This document shows, piece after piece, positions 11,940 through 21,375 of a stretch of 64,000 bases of DNA (positions are counted from its first letter, which is position 1; each line of letters opens with the position of its first letter). The stretch is from Aulostomus chinensis (Eukaryota > Chordata > Actinopteri > Syngnathiformes > Aulostomidae), in contig JBBMOA010000013.1 of assembly GCA_037954235.1 (NCBI GenBank), positions 8,102,501 through 8,166,500 on the forward strand. Reading direction: 5' to 3'. The notes beneath the pieces are model-generated. The model saw only the letters and a program-made list of their open reading frames with translations. It made no database searches and was not told the DNA's origin. A program made the position numbers and the translations under genes.

Positions 11940-12312
11940 GGAATCAATCAATCTAATTTCTACCGCTTATCCTGTTAGGGGTCCGTCATGGGCTGGAGCC
12001 TATCTCAGCTGCCTTTTGGGTGAGAGGCGGGGTTCACCCTGGACGGGTCACCAGTCCATCACAGGGCCAACACAGACAGAAAACTGTTCACTCTCAAAGC
12101 AACAACTACGGTCAGTTTAGAGTATTCAATTAGCCTTGTCCCCTCTGGTATGTCTTTGGACTGTGGGAGGAAGCCAGAGTACTTGGAGAGAACCCATGCA
12201 GGCACAGGGAGAACATCCAAACTCCACACAGAAAGACCCTGTGTGTGAGCTGGGGCTCAAACCTGGAGCCTTCTTGCTGTGAAGTGAAAGCGCTAACCAC
12301 TGAGCCGCCCAA
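11940..12312 (+). repeat. Teleost interspersed repeat (cttatcctgttagggg ... gagccgccc), copy 1
   Basis: A near-complete copy of a very common fish repeat. Landmarks in order are taccgcttatcctg, gctggagcctatctcagctg, ggttcaccctggac, tgtctttggactgtgggagg and ccttcttgctgtgaag...aaccactgagccgccc. Other copies are near 26075, 29519 (inverted) and 60805. Confidence 0.75.
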
Positions 12313-12654
12313 AAGGGAATCCATTTTTGAACTTGTTTCATGTTAGTGAGGATTTGCTTTCCTTTTAGAGGTGTACAGTGCCGTGAAAAAGTATTTGCCC
12401 CCTTCCTGATTTCTGTGTTTTTTGCATATTTATCACTCCCAAAGGTTTCAGTTCATCGAACCAATTTTAATATCACACAGAGACAACCCAAGGATATATA
12501 AAATGCAGTTTCTAAATGATGACTTTATTTACCACGGGGAAAAAAAATACAAACCTATCTGACCCTATGTGAAAAAGTAATTGCACCCCCTTGTTAAATC
12601 AGAAAGTAGCTGTGACTAACGACAGTTTTGGGAAAGCTGAGTTCAATTTCAATT

Positions 12655-12892
12655 GTGGGTGGCATGGCTCAGGGGTAGAGTGGCCGTCTAGCAACCAAAG
12701 GGTCGCTGGTTCAATCCCCGACCCCGGTGACCATGTCAAAGTGTCCTTGAGCAAGATACTGAACCCATAATTGCTCCTGATGTGTGCAGTGTGTGTGTGA
12801 ACGGGTGAATGAGATGACACTGTAAAGCGCTTTGAGTACCGCTAAGGCAGAAAAGCGCTCAATAAAATTGAGTCCATTTACCATTTTACAGG
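12655..12892 (+). mobile_element. tRNA-derived SINE inserted in the Tc1 element
   Basis: The head gggtggcatggctcaggggt...agagtggccgtctag holds an A-box (tggctcagnggtagag) and a B-box (ggttcaatccc) of a tRNA-like Pol III promoter. The body contains gtccttgagcaagatactgaaccc and the tail aaagcgctttgagtaccg, as in common fish SINEs. An inverted relative is at about 60418-60678. The target duplication is not clear. Confidence 0.75.
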
Positions 12893-13069
12893 CCACACCC
12901 AAACTTGATTGCCACCACCTTTGTTGAATCAAGAAATCACTTAAATAGAATCTGTTGAAGTAGTTCAACAAAGGCATCATGCCATGATTCAAAGAAATTC
13001 AAGAAAAAAGTAAGTAATTGAAAAAAAGTAACTGAAAACCATCAGTCTGGAAAAGGTTACAAAACCATT

Positions 13070-14096
13070 TCCAAGGCTGTGGGGCTCCAGCAAACCACTG
13101 TCAGAGCCATTATCCAGAAATGGAGAAAACTGGAAACAGTGGCAAACCTTCCCAGAAGTGGTCGACCAACTAAGATTACTCCAAGAGTGCGACGACGACT
13201 CATCCAGGAGGTAACAAAAGAACCTGGGAAAACGTCCAAAACTGTATATCATGCTCTGATGTGATGTAACTGAGCAGTTTATGGAGTTCAAGGCATATGT
13301 CATGTCATTGGAGACCCGATGATACTGTCAAAGAGCTGCAGGCCTCGCTGGCCTCAGTTAAGGTCAGTGTTCATGACTCCACTATAAGAAAGACACTGGC
13401 CAAAAATGGCATCCACGGGAGAGTTCCCAGGCGAAAACCACTGCTGTCACAAAAGAACACAAAGGCTCGTCTCACATTTGCCAAAAAGCATCTTGATGAT
13501 CCTCAAGACTGAGAAACATTCTGTGGACTGAAGAGTCAAAAATTGAACTTTTTGAAAGGTGTGCAGCCCGTTATATCTGGCGTAAAAATGGCACAGCATT
13601 TGATAAAAAGAATATGGTGCTAACAGTAAAGCGTGGTGGGGGCAGTGTGATGGTCTGGGGCTGCTTCGCTGCCTCACGACCAGGACAACTTGCTGTGACT
13701 GATGGAAAAATGAATTCTGCTGTTTACCAGAGGATCTTGAAGGAGAACATCCAGCCATCAGTTTGTGCCCTCAAACTCAAGCGCTCTTGGATCATGCAGC
13801 AGGACAACGATCCGAAACACACCAGCAAGTCCATCTCCGAATAGCTAAAAAAAAACAAAATTAAGGTTTTGGAGTGGCCAAGTCAAAGTCGGGATTTAAA
13901 TCCAATTGAGCTGCTGTGGTGTGACCTTAAACGGGCAGTTCATGCCAGAAAACCCTCCAATACAGCAGAGTTGACACAGTTCTGCAAAGAAGAGTGGGCC
14001 AAAATTCCTCCACAGCAGTGTGAAAGACTCATCACCAATTATCGCAAACGCTTGATTTCAGTTATTGCTGCGAAAGGTGGCACAACTCGCTATTAG
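13070..14096 (+). pseudogene. Tc1-like transposase, broken
   Basis: Open pieces in order are a helix-turn-helix part with the GRP motif (MGLQQTTVRAIIQKWRKL, SGRPTKITPR; 13079-13264), a second DNA-binding part (LKVSVHDST-like block; 13297-13512), and DDE-domain pieces (13510-13844 and 13869-14096). The last two catalytic sites are readable (QQDNDPKHTSKS and SRDLNPIELLW). The first reads LWTEESKIELF, so Glu stands where Asp is expected. Frames are broken by the 85-bp insertion, by a stop near 13510 and by a stop near 13842. It is inactive. Confidence 0.85.
13241..13325 (+). repeat. Copy of the Tc1 3' flank inside the transposase gene
   Basis: This segment matches 14313-14385 (Tc1 terminus plus downstream flank) except for 13 extra nt (tctgatgtgatgt) and about one mismatch. 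It breaks the transposase frame between the GRP motif region and the second DNA-binding block. Confidence 0.88.
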
Positions 14097-14312
14097 GTTT
14101 AGGGGGCAATTACTTTTTCACATAGGGCCAGATCGGTTTGGATTTTTTTTGTGCCTTAATAAATTGAATCATCATTTAGAAACTGCATTTTGTATTTCCT
14201 TGGGTTGGCTCTGTGCGATATCAAAATTGGTTTGATGAGCTGAAACCTTTGGGAGTGATAAATATGCAAAACACACAGAAATCAGGAAGGGGGCAAATAC
14301 TTTTTTCACGGC

Positions 14313-14385
14313 ACTGTATATCATGCAACTGAGCAGTTTATGGAGTTCAAGGCATATGTCATGTCATTGGCGACCCGATGATACT
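14313..14385 (+). repeat. Source copy of the flank repeat at the Tc1 3' junction
   Basis: It starts with the last nucleotides of the Tc1 end (actg), runs through the TA target and continues to gatgatact. Same orientation as the internal copy at 13241-13325. Confidence 0.85.
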
Positions 14386-16067
14386 ATAGCCATTTGCAGG
14401 CCTGAGATGCATAAACTATAATGACATTCACTAGTTATACCCAAATTAGACACCACTATCCTAGTTTTTACAAGTTTACTTAAATAATGTATTCCGCATT
14501 TGCAAAAGTCTCAAAAATATAGCATTTGTAAAAGTAGCAAAAATGTCCATATACTGTATCTGAAGAAAAAAAGTTTCATGAATACACAGCCATCCAAATT
14601 TCGGATGGCGTAACTGGTCACTAGCCACGGCACGCCACTTCACTGGGAATAGTGGAGGGTCTCTCTGCACAGAACCAAACCAGGCAAGAAATCTTCACAC
14701 AAATGGCACAGTGTAGCTGGTCAATTTTCAAAATAAAACATCTTGTGCAGGCTCCTGATTGCAAATATAGACCTGAAAAGGATGCACTCTACGTGCACGA
14801 GCAAGTTAGCAAAGCTGGAAATTGTAGTTTTTTTGGAGGACTGGCGTGATTGGCGACACAGCAAGAATACAGCACAGCTGTGCCCAGTGGAAATTTAGGA
14901 TCGAATTCCCAATTTGAAGAATATATGAAGGCCAAAATATTCCTTGGGATAGTCACAACAAAAACATCCTGAACAACAAACCAAACCAGCTCCTCAACTC
15001 TATCACTCCACTGAGCCTGCTCAGTTTGAGGAAGATGACAAAAGGGAAAATGGCCAAGGCTAGCAGACAGAACTTGGTGCCAAGCACAAGCCTGCAGCCT
15101 CCTTCATTGGCTGCTGTTTTCACCTGTTTTTGTTCTATAAGTAAAAGATATGTCGAACAGAGCTGGACAAACAGCAACTACTTTTCAGTAGAATTTTAAA
15201 TTGTACCTCTTTCCAATAGGAGAACACTTTATTTACTTAGAGTTGTTTAAGTCAGAAAATAACTAGTAACCTGATGCAGTTTAGGTGAAACTGAAAGACT
15301 TATGTTTTCTGTGATTATGAAAATAAAATTTTCCATTGAGGAAAAGTTGATTTTTGTGTTTTCATATTCTGTAAGATACAGTTCTTAGACAGGAAATAGA
15401 AATCTGCAAAATTTGTATTGGCAGGTCCCAATAAGAAAAACAAAATGGAATAAGTCAAGCAAAAATCCAATCTGTCAATGTGTTCTTGATCATTCTGTTA
15501 TCTGTCTCAAATACTGTCAGACCAACAAAGAAGCAAGATGAGGGTCAATAACGGTTCAGCATTTCTGTGATGGTCAAAGCTAAAAGGCCAAAAGTGCTGA
15601 AAAGCCATGTCGAGGTTGCCACTTTTCTGCTGGACAGGTAAGCTAATGATTGCCAACTGGCATTAACAATTGCTGAAGTTGCCAACTTTAGCCTGTTTCA
15701 TGTTATTGTTAGTCTGTGACAACACATCACAAAATATATCACGATGAGATAGACCAAATGAATTGTCTGTCTTATTGCCATTATTCTAACTCTGATAATA
15801 TGTGGTTAGCTGTGTCAACCCAGCAATCAATAGATGAGTGGCAAAAGTGAGTTCAACACCTACTAAATGGGGGGTAGAAATGTTGTCCACTGCACTTTTA
15901 ACAAGCAGAAAGACAACGCATCTTAGATTACTGCAGAATTGCAATCTATGTAATTAGGCAACATATAAAGCCTTAGTTTAGAGATGAGCATAACCTGGCC
16001 AAAAACTGCTTCTCTGAGAACACTGCAGGGAACCGTTACAGTGCAATTCAGACCAAAGTTCTCAATG
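14386..16067. other. Non-coding stretch, nothing recognised
   Basis: Several short open frames in all directions, none with a recognisable domain or splice context. Confidence 0.35.
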
Positions 16068-16075
16068 GTCATAAT

Positions 16076-16833
16076 TAGAGCTGGATAATACGGCTGAAAA
16101 ATGAAATCTCAGATTTTAAACAAAAAACAAACAGAAAAAAAAAATTCTAATTTTAATCCATTTTTCTCTGCCCTACTCAAAAGAAAACAGATGACATAAA
16201 TGGCTCAAAACAAGTTTTAACTTTGTAATTATTATCATTTTTTTTTTTTAACTTCAAAAGGTTAAAGTGCAGTCTGACAAGCCAAAAACAGGCTTTTAGG
16301 AGAGATGGCAGACCACGACATTGTAAAAACTTTTGGAAAGCTTTCTCCAAGTACATCTTATTTTCAATCTGGCAGTGACACAGTACACCTTCAAAATGTT
16401 TTAGTTTAAAAGTCATTTTTTGATAAAACTAACAAAATAATGATAAAAACACTCCACTGCGTGCCTCTGCTTTAGGTGCTGGAATAAATTTGTTGTGCTG
16501 CTTCCTTTGATTGCAACAGCTTTTGAACAGACCTTACAGCGAGCACTTATTTGTTTTAAGTCTGACGCTAGAAAACCAAACCAATTCCATATAACTGATG
16601 TAACAACACCTTACTTTGGTACAAAACCCGGCTTTCCCCCATCCCTGCCATGTTTGTGAATCTACAATGTTTGGGTGCACCCCGCTAATGTACCTGTGTA
16701 GAGCGTTGCGGTGCATTTGTTCCGCTTTTGATTCTCGCGTTTATAATGAATAATAATTTTAAAAAGAAGATTCATAAAAAACACATCGTCCTGAACTGTA
16801 AATTCTAATTAATCAATGTATCGTGCACATCTA
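16076..16833. mobile_element. Non-autonomous hAT-like element with 8-bp target duplication
   Basis: The left end tagagctggataatacgg and right end ...gtatcgtgcacatcta are imperfect inverted repeats of hAT style. Flanking octamers are gtcataat (16068-16075) and gccataat (16834-16841), one mismatch apart. At 758 bp it has no transposase frame. An AT-rich left part contains A and T runs. Confidence 0.65.
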
Positions 16834-16841
16834 GCCATAAT

Positions 16842-17669
16842 GAATCATTATGTAAAGTATGAGCACCCGAGACAAAACATGAACTTAAAATTTTTGTCCA
16901 AAGAGTGATCAACTAATATCCAACTTTTAATACCCGAGGTAACATGAATAAATGGAAGCCTACTGCAGTGTTGGATCCCAGTGCAGATATGTTCAGCTGA
17001 ACACTCCCAGATCCACTCCCAAGTTTACGGAGGGAGCAAAGAAAGAGAAAATCAACATGTTACTATATCCATGCGTCCAGTGTGAGGGAGTGGTTACTGT
17101 CTGCTAGGACGTGTTGGCATTCACTATTGCTAATCAGCTAAAGTCTTCTACGAGAGAATGGATTAGGTGGCTTTTAGACCTCATGTTGTACACAGACGGT
17201 ATGACAGTTGATCCAAGCATTACAGCAGTGGTGTGACACAAGAGCGTAAGAGACCCCAAGACACTCGCTATTTTTGCTTAATCTATACAATTCTGCTGAC
17301 TCTGGGAACTGAAGTCTAATCTTGAGAAAAGATGTAAATCATGGTGCAGGGGACGCTTTCTATCTTCATTTTAGCAAAATATAGAAAACTAGTCTTCTGT
17401 TCTGTAAAATGTGTCATCTATCGACCGAGATTTTGTAATTCAAGCATTTTATAATTTGGTATCAAATTTATCAGGGATAAACTGATTACTGTTATGTGGT
17501 CTACCAAAACGTGTCTGCCTGACCTAGTTCTGCAACTGATGATCTGTGTATTTCATTACATACCCATGGTTGTTTTGTATTGGGTGTCACAAATTACCTG
17601 TGTTAACTGTCAGATAAATTAATGCAATTTTCTGTCTTCCAATTGAATAACGTATTGAGCATTTCTTTT
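16842..17669. other. Non-coding stretch, nothing recognised
   Basis: No exon, RNA or named repeat was recognised. Confidence 0.35.
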
Positions 17670-18745
17670 TTAATGGTAAATGTTACAAGAGTTCTATATA
17701 ACAAAAGGAGGTTTATTAATTATTTTGGTTTCATATTTATATTACTTATTTATTTTCAAGCCAACATATGATTTATTTTTTATGTTTAAGGGTTTTGTTC
17801 CTGATTTTTAAAGTTTGAATGCCTGTTTAAAGGAGACTTATTCAAAGGAGCTCCAGTTTTTGGCAGTAAATGTTCATTTATTCATTGTGGTAATGTTACA
17901 AGAGTTGTATATACACAAATATAGTTCTGATTTTGGATTTATTTATTTCTTCTAGGCCTGGGCGAATTATCGCTTTTATCAATTAATTCGAGTTTCTTGT
18001 TGCGGACAATTTAAAAAAATAAAAAGTTCGAGTTTTTACTCCTTTTGCTATGGCACACCTTTTGTCCCCCAGGATCTTCCACAGCTTTCCCCCTCGTCCC
18101 CCCTCGTTTCCTGCGCATGCATAGCAGCAACACTGCTAACGAGAGCAGGAAAGTTTTCGTCTAACAAAGTAGTATCTTCAGTGGTTTGGAACTGGTTTGG
18201 GTTTGCGGCGACAGATGTTGACCAAGTCACTGCATGCTGCAAAGTTTGTCTGAAGCTCATTGCAACAAAAGGCAGCAGCACAACGAACTTATTTCAGCAT
18301 CTAAAACAGAGGCATCCAGCCGAGTGAGAGAAATGCTGCTCTTTGCAAGGGGAACAAGACTGCTACCGACAAGCTCCCACTAAAAAACAGGTTACTGTGG
18401 TGGAATCATTTACCCACGGGAAAAAAAAAAATCGGGAATTGAATTTTTTGTGAAAAAATATAATAAAAAAGATTTTATTTTTAGTCCATATTTCCCAGGC
18501 CTAATTTCTTCATTTATTTTCAAGGCAACATATTGTTGATTTTTATGTTTAATTGGAGTTAAAAAGAAGTCCAACTACAAATGTTCCAATTAAAAGAGAC
18601 AAATTAAAATGGTTTTCATTAAATAATCAGTTATGTTATGTTCAACTTTTGAAGACCCATCAGCATGAGTGAGGGGGTACTCATGATGTGACAAAAAGGC
18701 TCCAGGGGGTACACAAGATAAAGTAGGTTGGGAACCACTGCCTTA
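17670..18745 (+). repeat. Older repeat, tandemly duplicated, with hAT-type 3' terminus
   Basis: The segment from aatggtaaatgttacaagag to tttttatgtttaa (about 17673-17790) recurs at about 17885-17952 and continues at 18504-18560, on the far side of the hAT insertion. The region ends in gtaggttgggaaccactgcc (to about 18745), a 3' terminus common in teleost hAT-type MITEs. The internal organisation is uncertain. Confidence 0.5.
17953..18503 (+). mobile_element. Short hAT element with BED-finger remnant and perfect 8-bp target duplication
   Basis: Ends TAGGCCTGGGCGAATTATCG and ...tttcccaggccta form terminal inverted repeats. The octamer atttcttc occurs exactly at 17945-17952 and 18504-18511. On the plus strand a frame around 18180-18330 encodes a BED zinc finger (VWNWFGFAATDVD, CCKVCLKLI, GSSTTNLFQHLKQRH) followed by a stop, so only the transposase N-terminus is left. 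An open frame on the opposite strand is a shadow. Confidence 0.85.
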
Positions 18746-19795
18746 ATCAAACATATGAGCCGACTATTACCTGCATAGCATCTCTGGCCACAATCAAGGC
18801 CACAACAATTAAGGTAGTTATGTTAATAGGCCACATACACAGCATTGTGTCAATCAATACCATGTTGGAGGCAACTGATCGATCCAGATGAACCTTTTTC
18901 AAAGCCCAGCCCCTGATGGGACGGGGTCTACCATTAGGTTAAGGGGGCCCTGGCCACAATTACAAAAACAGTGAACAATTTTGTTCATCTGTTTCAATCA
19001 TTACTTTACATAAAAGAATTAGCTGTTCAATGTTGCATGGAGTTGTCCTGTTCCTTTGATATACAAAAGCCTCTATGAAATATTGTTGGCTTACTTTTGT
19101 CACTTTCGGGTTCCCTATTTACAAGCTAAATCCACAAGAGGTCAAAGGTGCAATTCATCATTGTAATTTTTGGTGTTTTTTTTTTTTTTTAATCTACAAT
19201 TTCAATTTGGCATTTTGACAACCCTCATCATAATATCTCTAAATATGTTAAGCACTGACGCACACAAAATATTGTGTATTATATTTCGTAATCATGATTT
19301 GTTTAAAATTCAGTTTAAATTAATTTCCAAATAGATAAATCCATTAACACCTACTTTACAGGTAAAAACAACATAAATAATTATACCAATACCTTATGTT
19401 TCGTGTCACAACAGAGGCCCCGTATACATTCGTATTGGTCATTGGTCTTGTGTTGGGCCTCCAGCAACCCTTTAGCTCAAGGATTACCTTAGGGGTAAAG
19501 GCGGTTGCTGCCGCTATAAATACCAAGAAAAGTACTTTCTTTCAGTCCATAAATAGTTTGAACTAAATCTACCGTGACGAAGGAAAGATACAAAACACCC
19601 CTGAGAGATTTTAAAATATTAAAGAACACGCTATTGTGTTGGAGTACCTCAGCGTTAGCAAGTGGTTGGGTACCCATCAAGCTACCAGCACACAGCTAGT
19701 TTTACATCAAGCAGTATTAGCTTTCAAGCAAAAACGTCGGGTTGAAGGACTGCGCAGTTGTTCATGTCACATGCATTAGATTAGGAAAGAGGGTG
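18746..19795. other. Non-coding stretch, nothing recognised
   Basis: AT-rich; a T run at about 19175-19190. No exon or named repeat was recognised. Confidence 0.35.
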
Positions 19796-19802
19796 CCTTA
19801 CC

Positions 19803-20030
19803 ACCTGTCGAAGAGTTGGGGCTTACGGTAATGTACTGAGTATGAATGAAACGCCAAAACAGGGCTGGAAGTATAGGCCACCTCTCACAGGTGAGCTCAC
19901 GCACCGTTTACGAATTCACGGAGTGCAATCAACGTCCACCTGGTCGTTACCAGACTACTCCTCATCAGTCCTTCTCATGTCATCTTTTATCTCTCAGGGC
20001 AGTTGATGATGTAGTATGCGCTTGAACTTT
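19803..20030 (-). promoter_or_regulatory. Possible promoter and 5' UTR exon of the MTUS1-like gene
   Basis: This short stretch is richer in CG than its surroundings. On the minus strand it ends in a good splice donor (gacaggtg|gtaagg, intron starting at 19801). It would suit an untranslated first exon splicing to 9937. No TATA box or proof of transcription was seen; it is an inference from position and donor alone. Confidence 0.25.
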
Positions 20031-21375
20031 GACCCCTGAGGGATAAGTTTGCATCTCATGAAGGAATTAGCATTTGTTCACTCGCCAATTTATATTAAAT
20101 AGGTAAAATAAATTCAGTGTATCACAACCTATTAAAATATACTTATGTTTAATCTTTGACATATTTATTTTAATTGGTTATTTTGATTGCTGCCATTGTA
20201 CTCTACTGAATATTTTACCATTTGGATACAAATAAATGTGAACGGAGGAAACTATTATTTTCATACAGGTATAGTAAATTGACTCATGGTCTGTATGGAC
20301 CTCTCAAAGTACCTCTTTAAGAAAGAGAACCATGTTTTTTGCTGCAGAGATCAACAACCTAATACCATCTTATTTTATTATTTCAAATCTGGATGTACAA
20401 TTATTAAATTATTACATGATTATAAAACATGATGTCAGAAATAATATATAAGTACAATGAAAAAAGTGCATTGAGTTAACAGGGAGAATGTACGTTGACA
20501 CGAAATATCTTAGGTAAGATAAAGGAGAAGACCTGTAATGGTGGGAGAAGGATTTGCTCCAAAACCAGGACATGTGTTTAAGAATTATTATATCATCTAT
20601 TTGTAATCACACAAGAGGGCTGTGTACCATCCATGTATAAATTGTAAATTCATATAATATCAGTCAAATTTACATATTTATTTGTATGATCATGTATGTG
20701 TATGTTACAACATCCACTGTAGAAGATACTGCTGTACTAGGTGAGAAGACAAGGTTTCTGTGTTTGAGACCCTACCACTCATTTGTGAAAGACATCCTGT
20801 ATACTGCATCAATCAAATATTAGTATAGAGATGATTAAACTGTGAATCAGAGAGAGAGGATTGTGGGAGTCCTTCCAGGTGGATCAACTACAACATCTGT
20901 AATGATTGAAGGTCACATATGTCTCTGTTGACCTCAAAGGGAAGCGGGAAAATAACAAATCTTTGCTGTGTTTTTGATTTGATCTGTTTTCAGTCTGAAG
21001 GGATTACGTAGACAGGTGCAGGACAGTCGCACAAACTGATAGATCAGGCTACTAAGTATGGGACAAGGATGCAAAATGAATGTAGCAGACAGTTTAAGAC
21101 AAGATTATTGTTCCATCAGTTTTAGGCCACATAGCTTCTGTTCATTGATGTTGGTATGAGCTGAGTCTCCCTTTGCCGAAGGCAAGTCGATGTGCACGAT
21201 ATCGAAAGAAGGAGGCAGGAAGAGCAGCAGGTGTCTTCCAAAGATGTTGGAGCTAAAGAAGTAAAGCAAGGAAGCAAGGTGTGTTTCCTTCTCTGTCCAC
21301 TGATGAGCAGGCTAGAACAGGTGCTTCTGTCCCTCTTTTTTCCTTCAGTTCCCCTTTTTTCCCCCCACTCTCTCC
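20031..21375 (-). other. vamp7 3' UTR and downstream flank
   Basis: Sequence downstream of the vamp7 stop. Minus-strand AATAAA-type words exist (plus-strand tttatt near 20375), but the real poly(A) site cannot be told. No other gene was recognised. Confidence 0.4.

Larger units (their letters stand above)
12376..14316 (+). mobile_element. Tc1/mariner element with 200-bp-class inverted repeats, TA target site
   Basis: Both ends are seen. TA at 12374-12375 is followed by CAGTGCCGTGAAAAAGTATT, and the far end ...ttcacggcactg (14316) is followed by TA. The inner inverted-repeat blocks also match (tgcagtttctaaatgatgac against its complement near 14172). The full length is 1941 bp, longer than the usual 1.6 kb because of a SINE at about 12655-12892 and an 85-bp copy of its own 3' flank at 13241-13325. 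Confidence 0.9.

Noticed and set aside
12656..12725. tRNA gene-like A and B boxes
   Set aside because: They are the tRNA-derived head of a SINE; the cloverleaf is not complete and a second copy lies at 60.6 kb.
18048..18281. 77-codon minus-strand open frame in the short hAT element
   Set aside because: The BED finger is encoded on the plus strand; this frame is its shadow.
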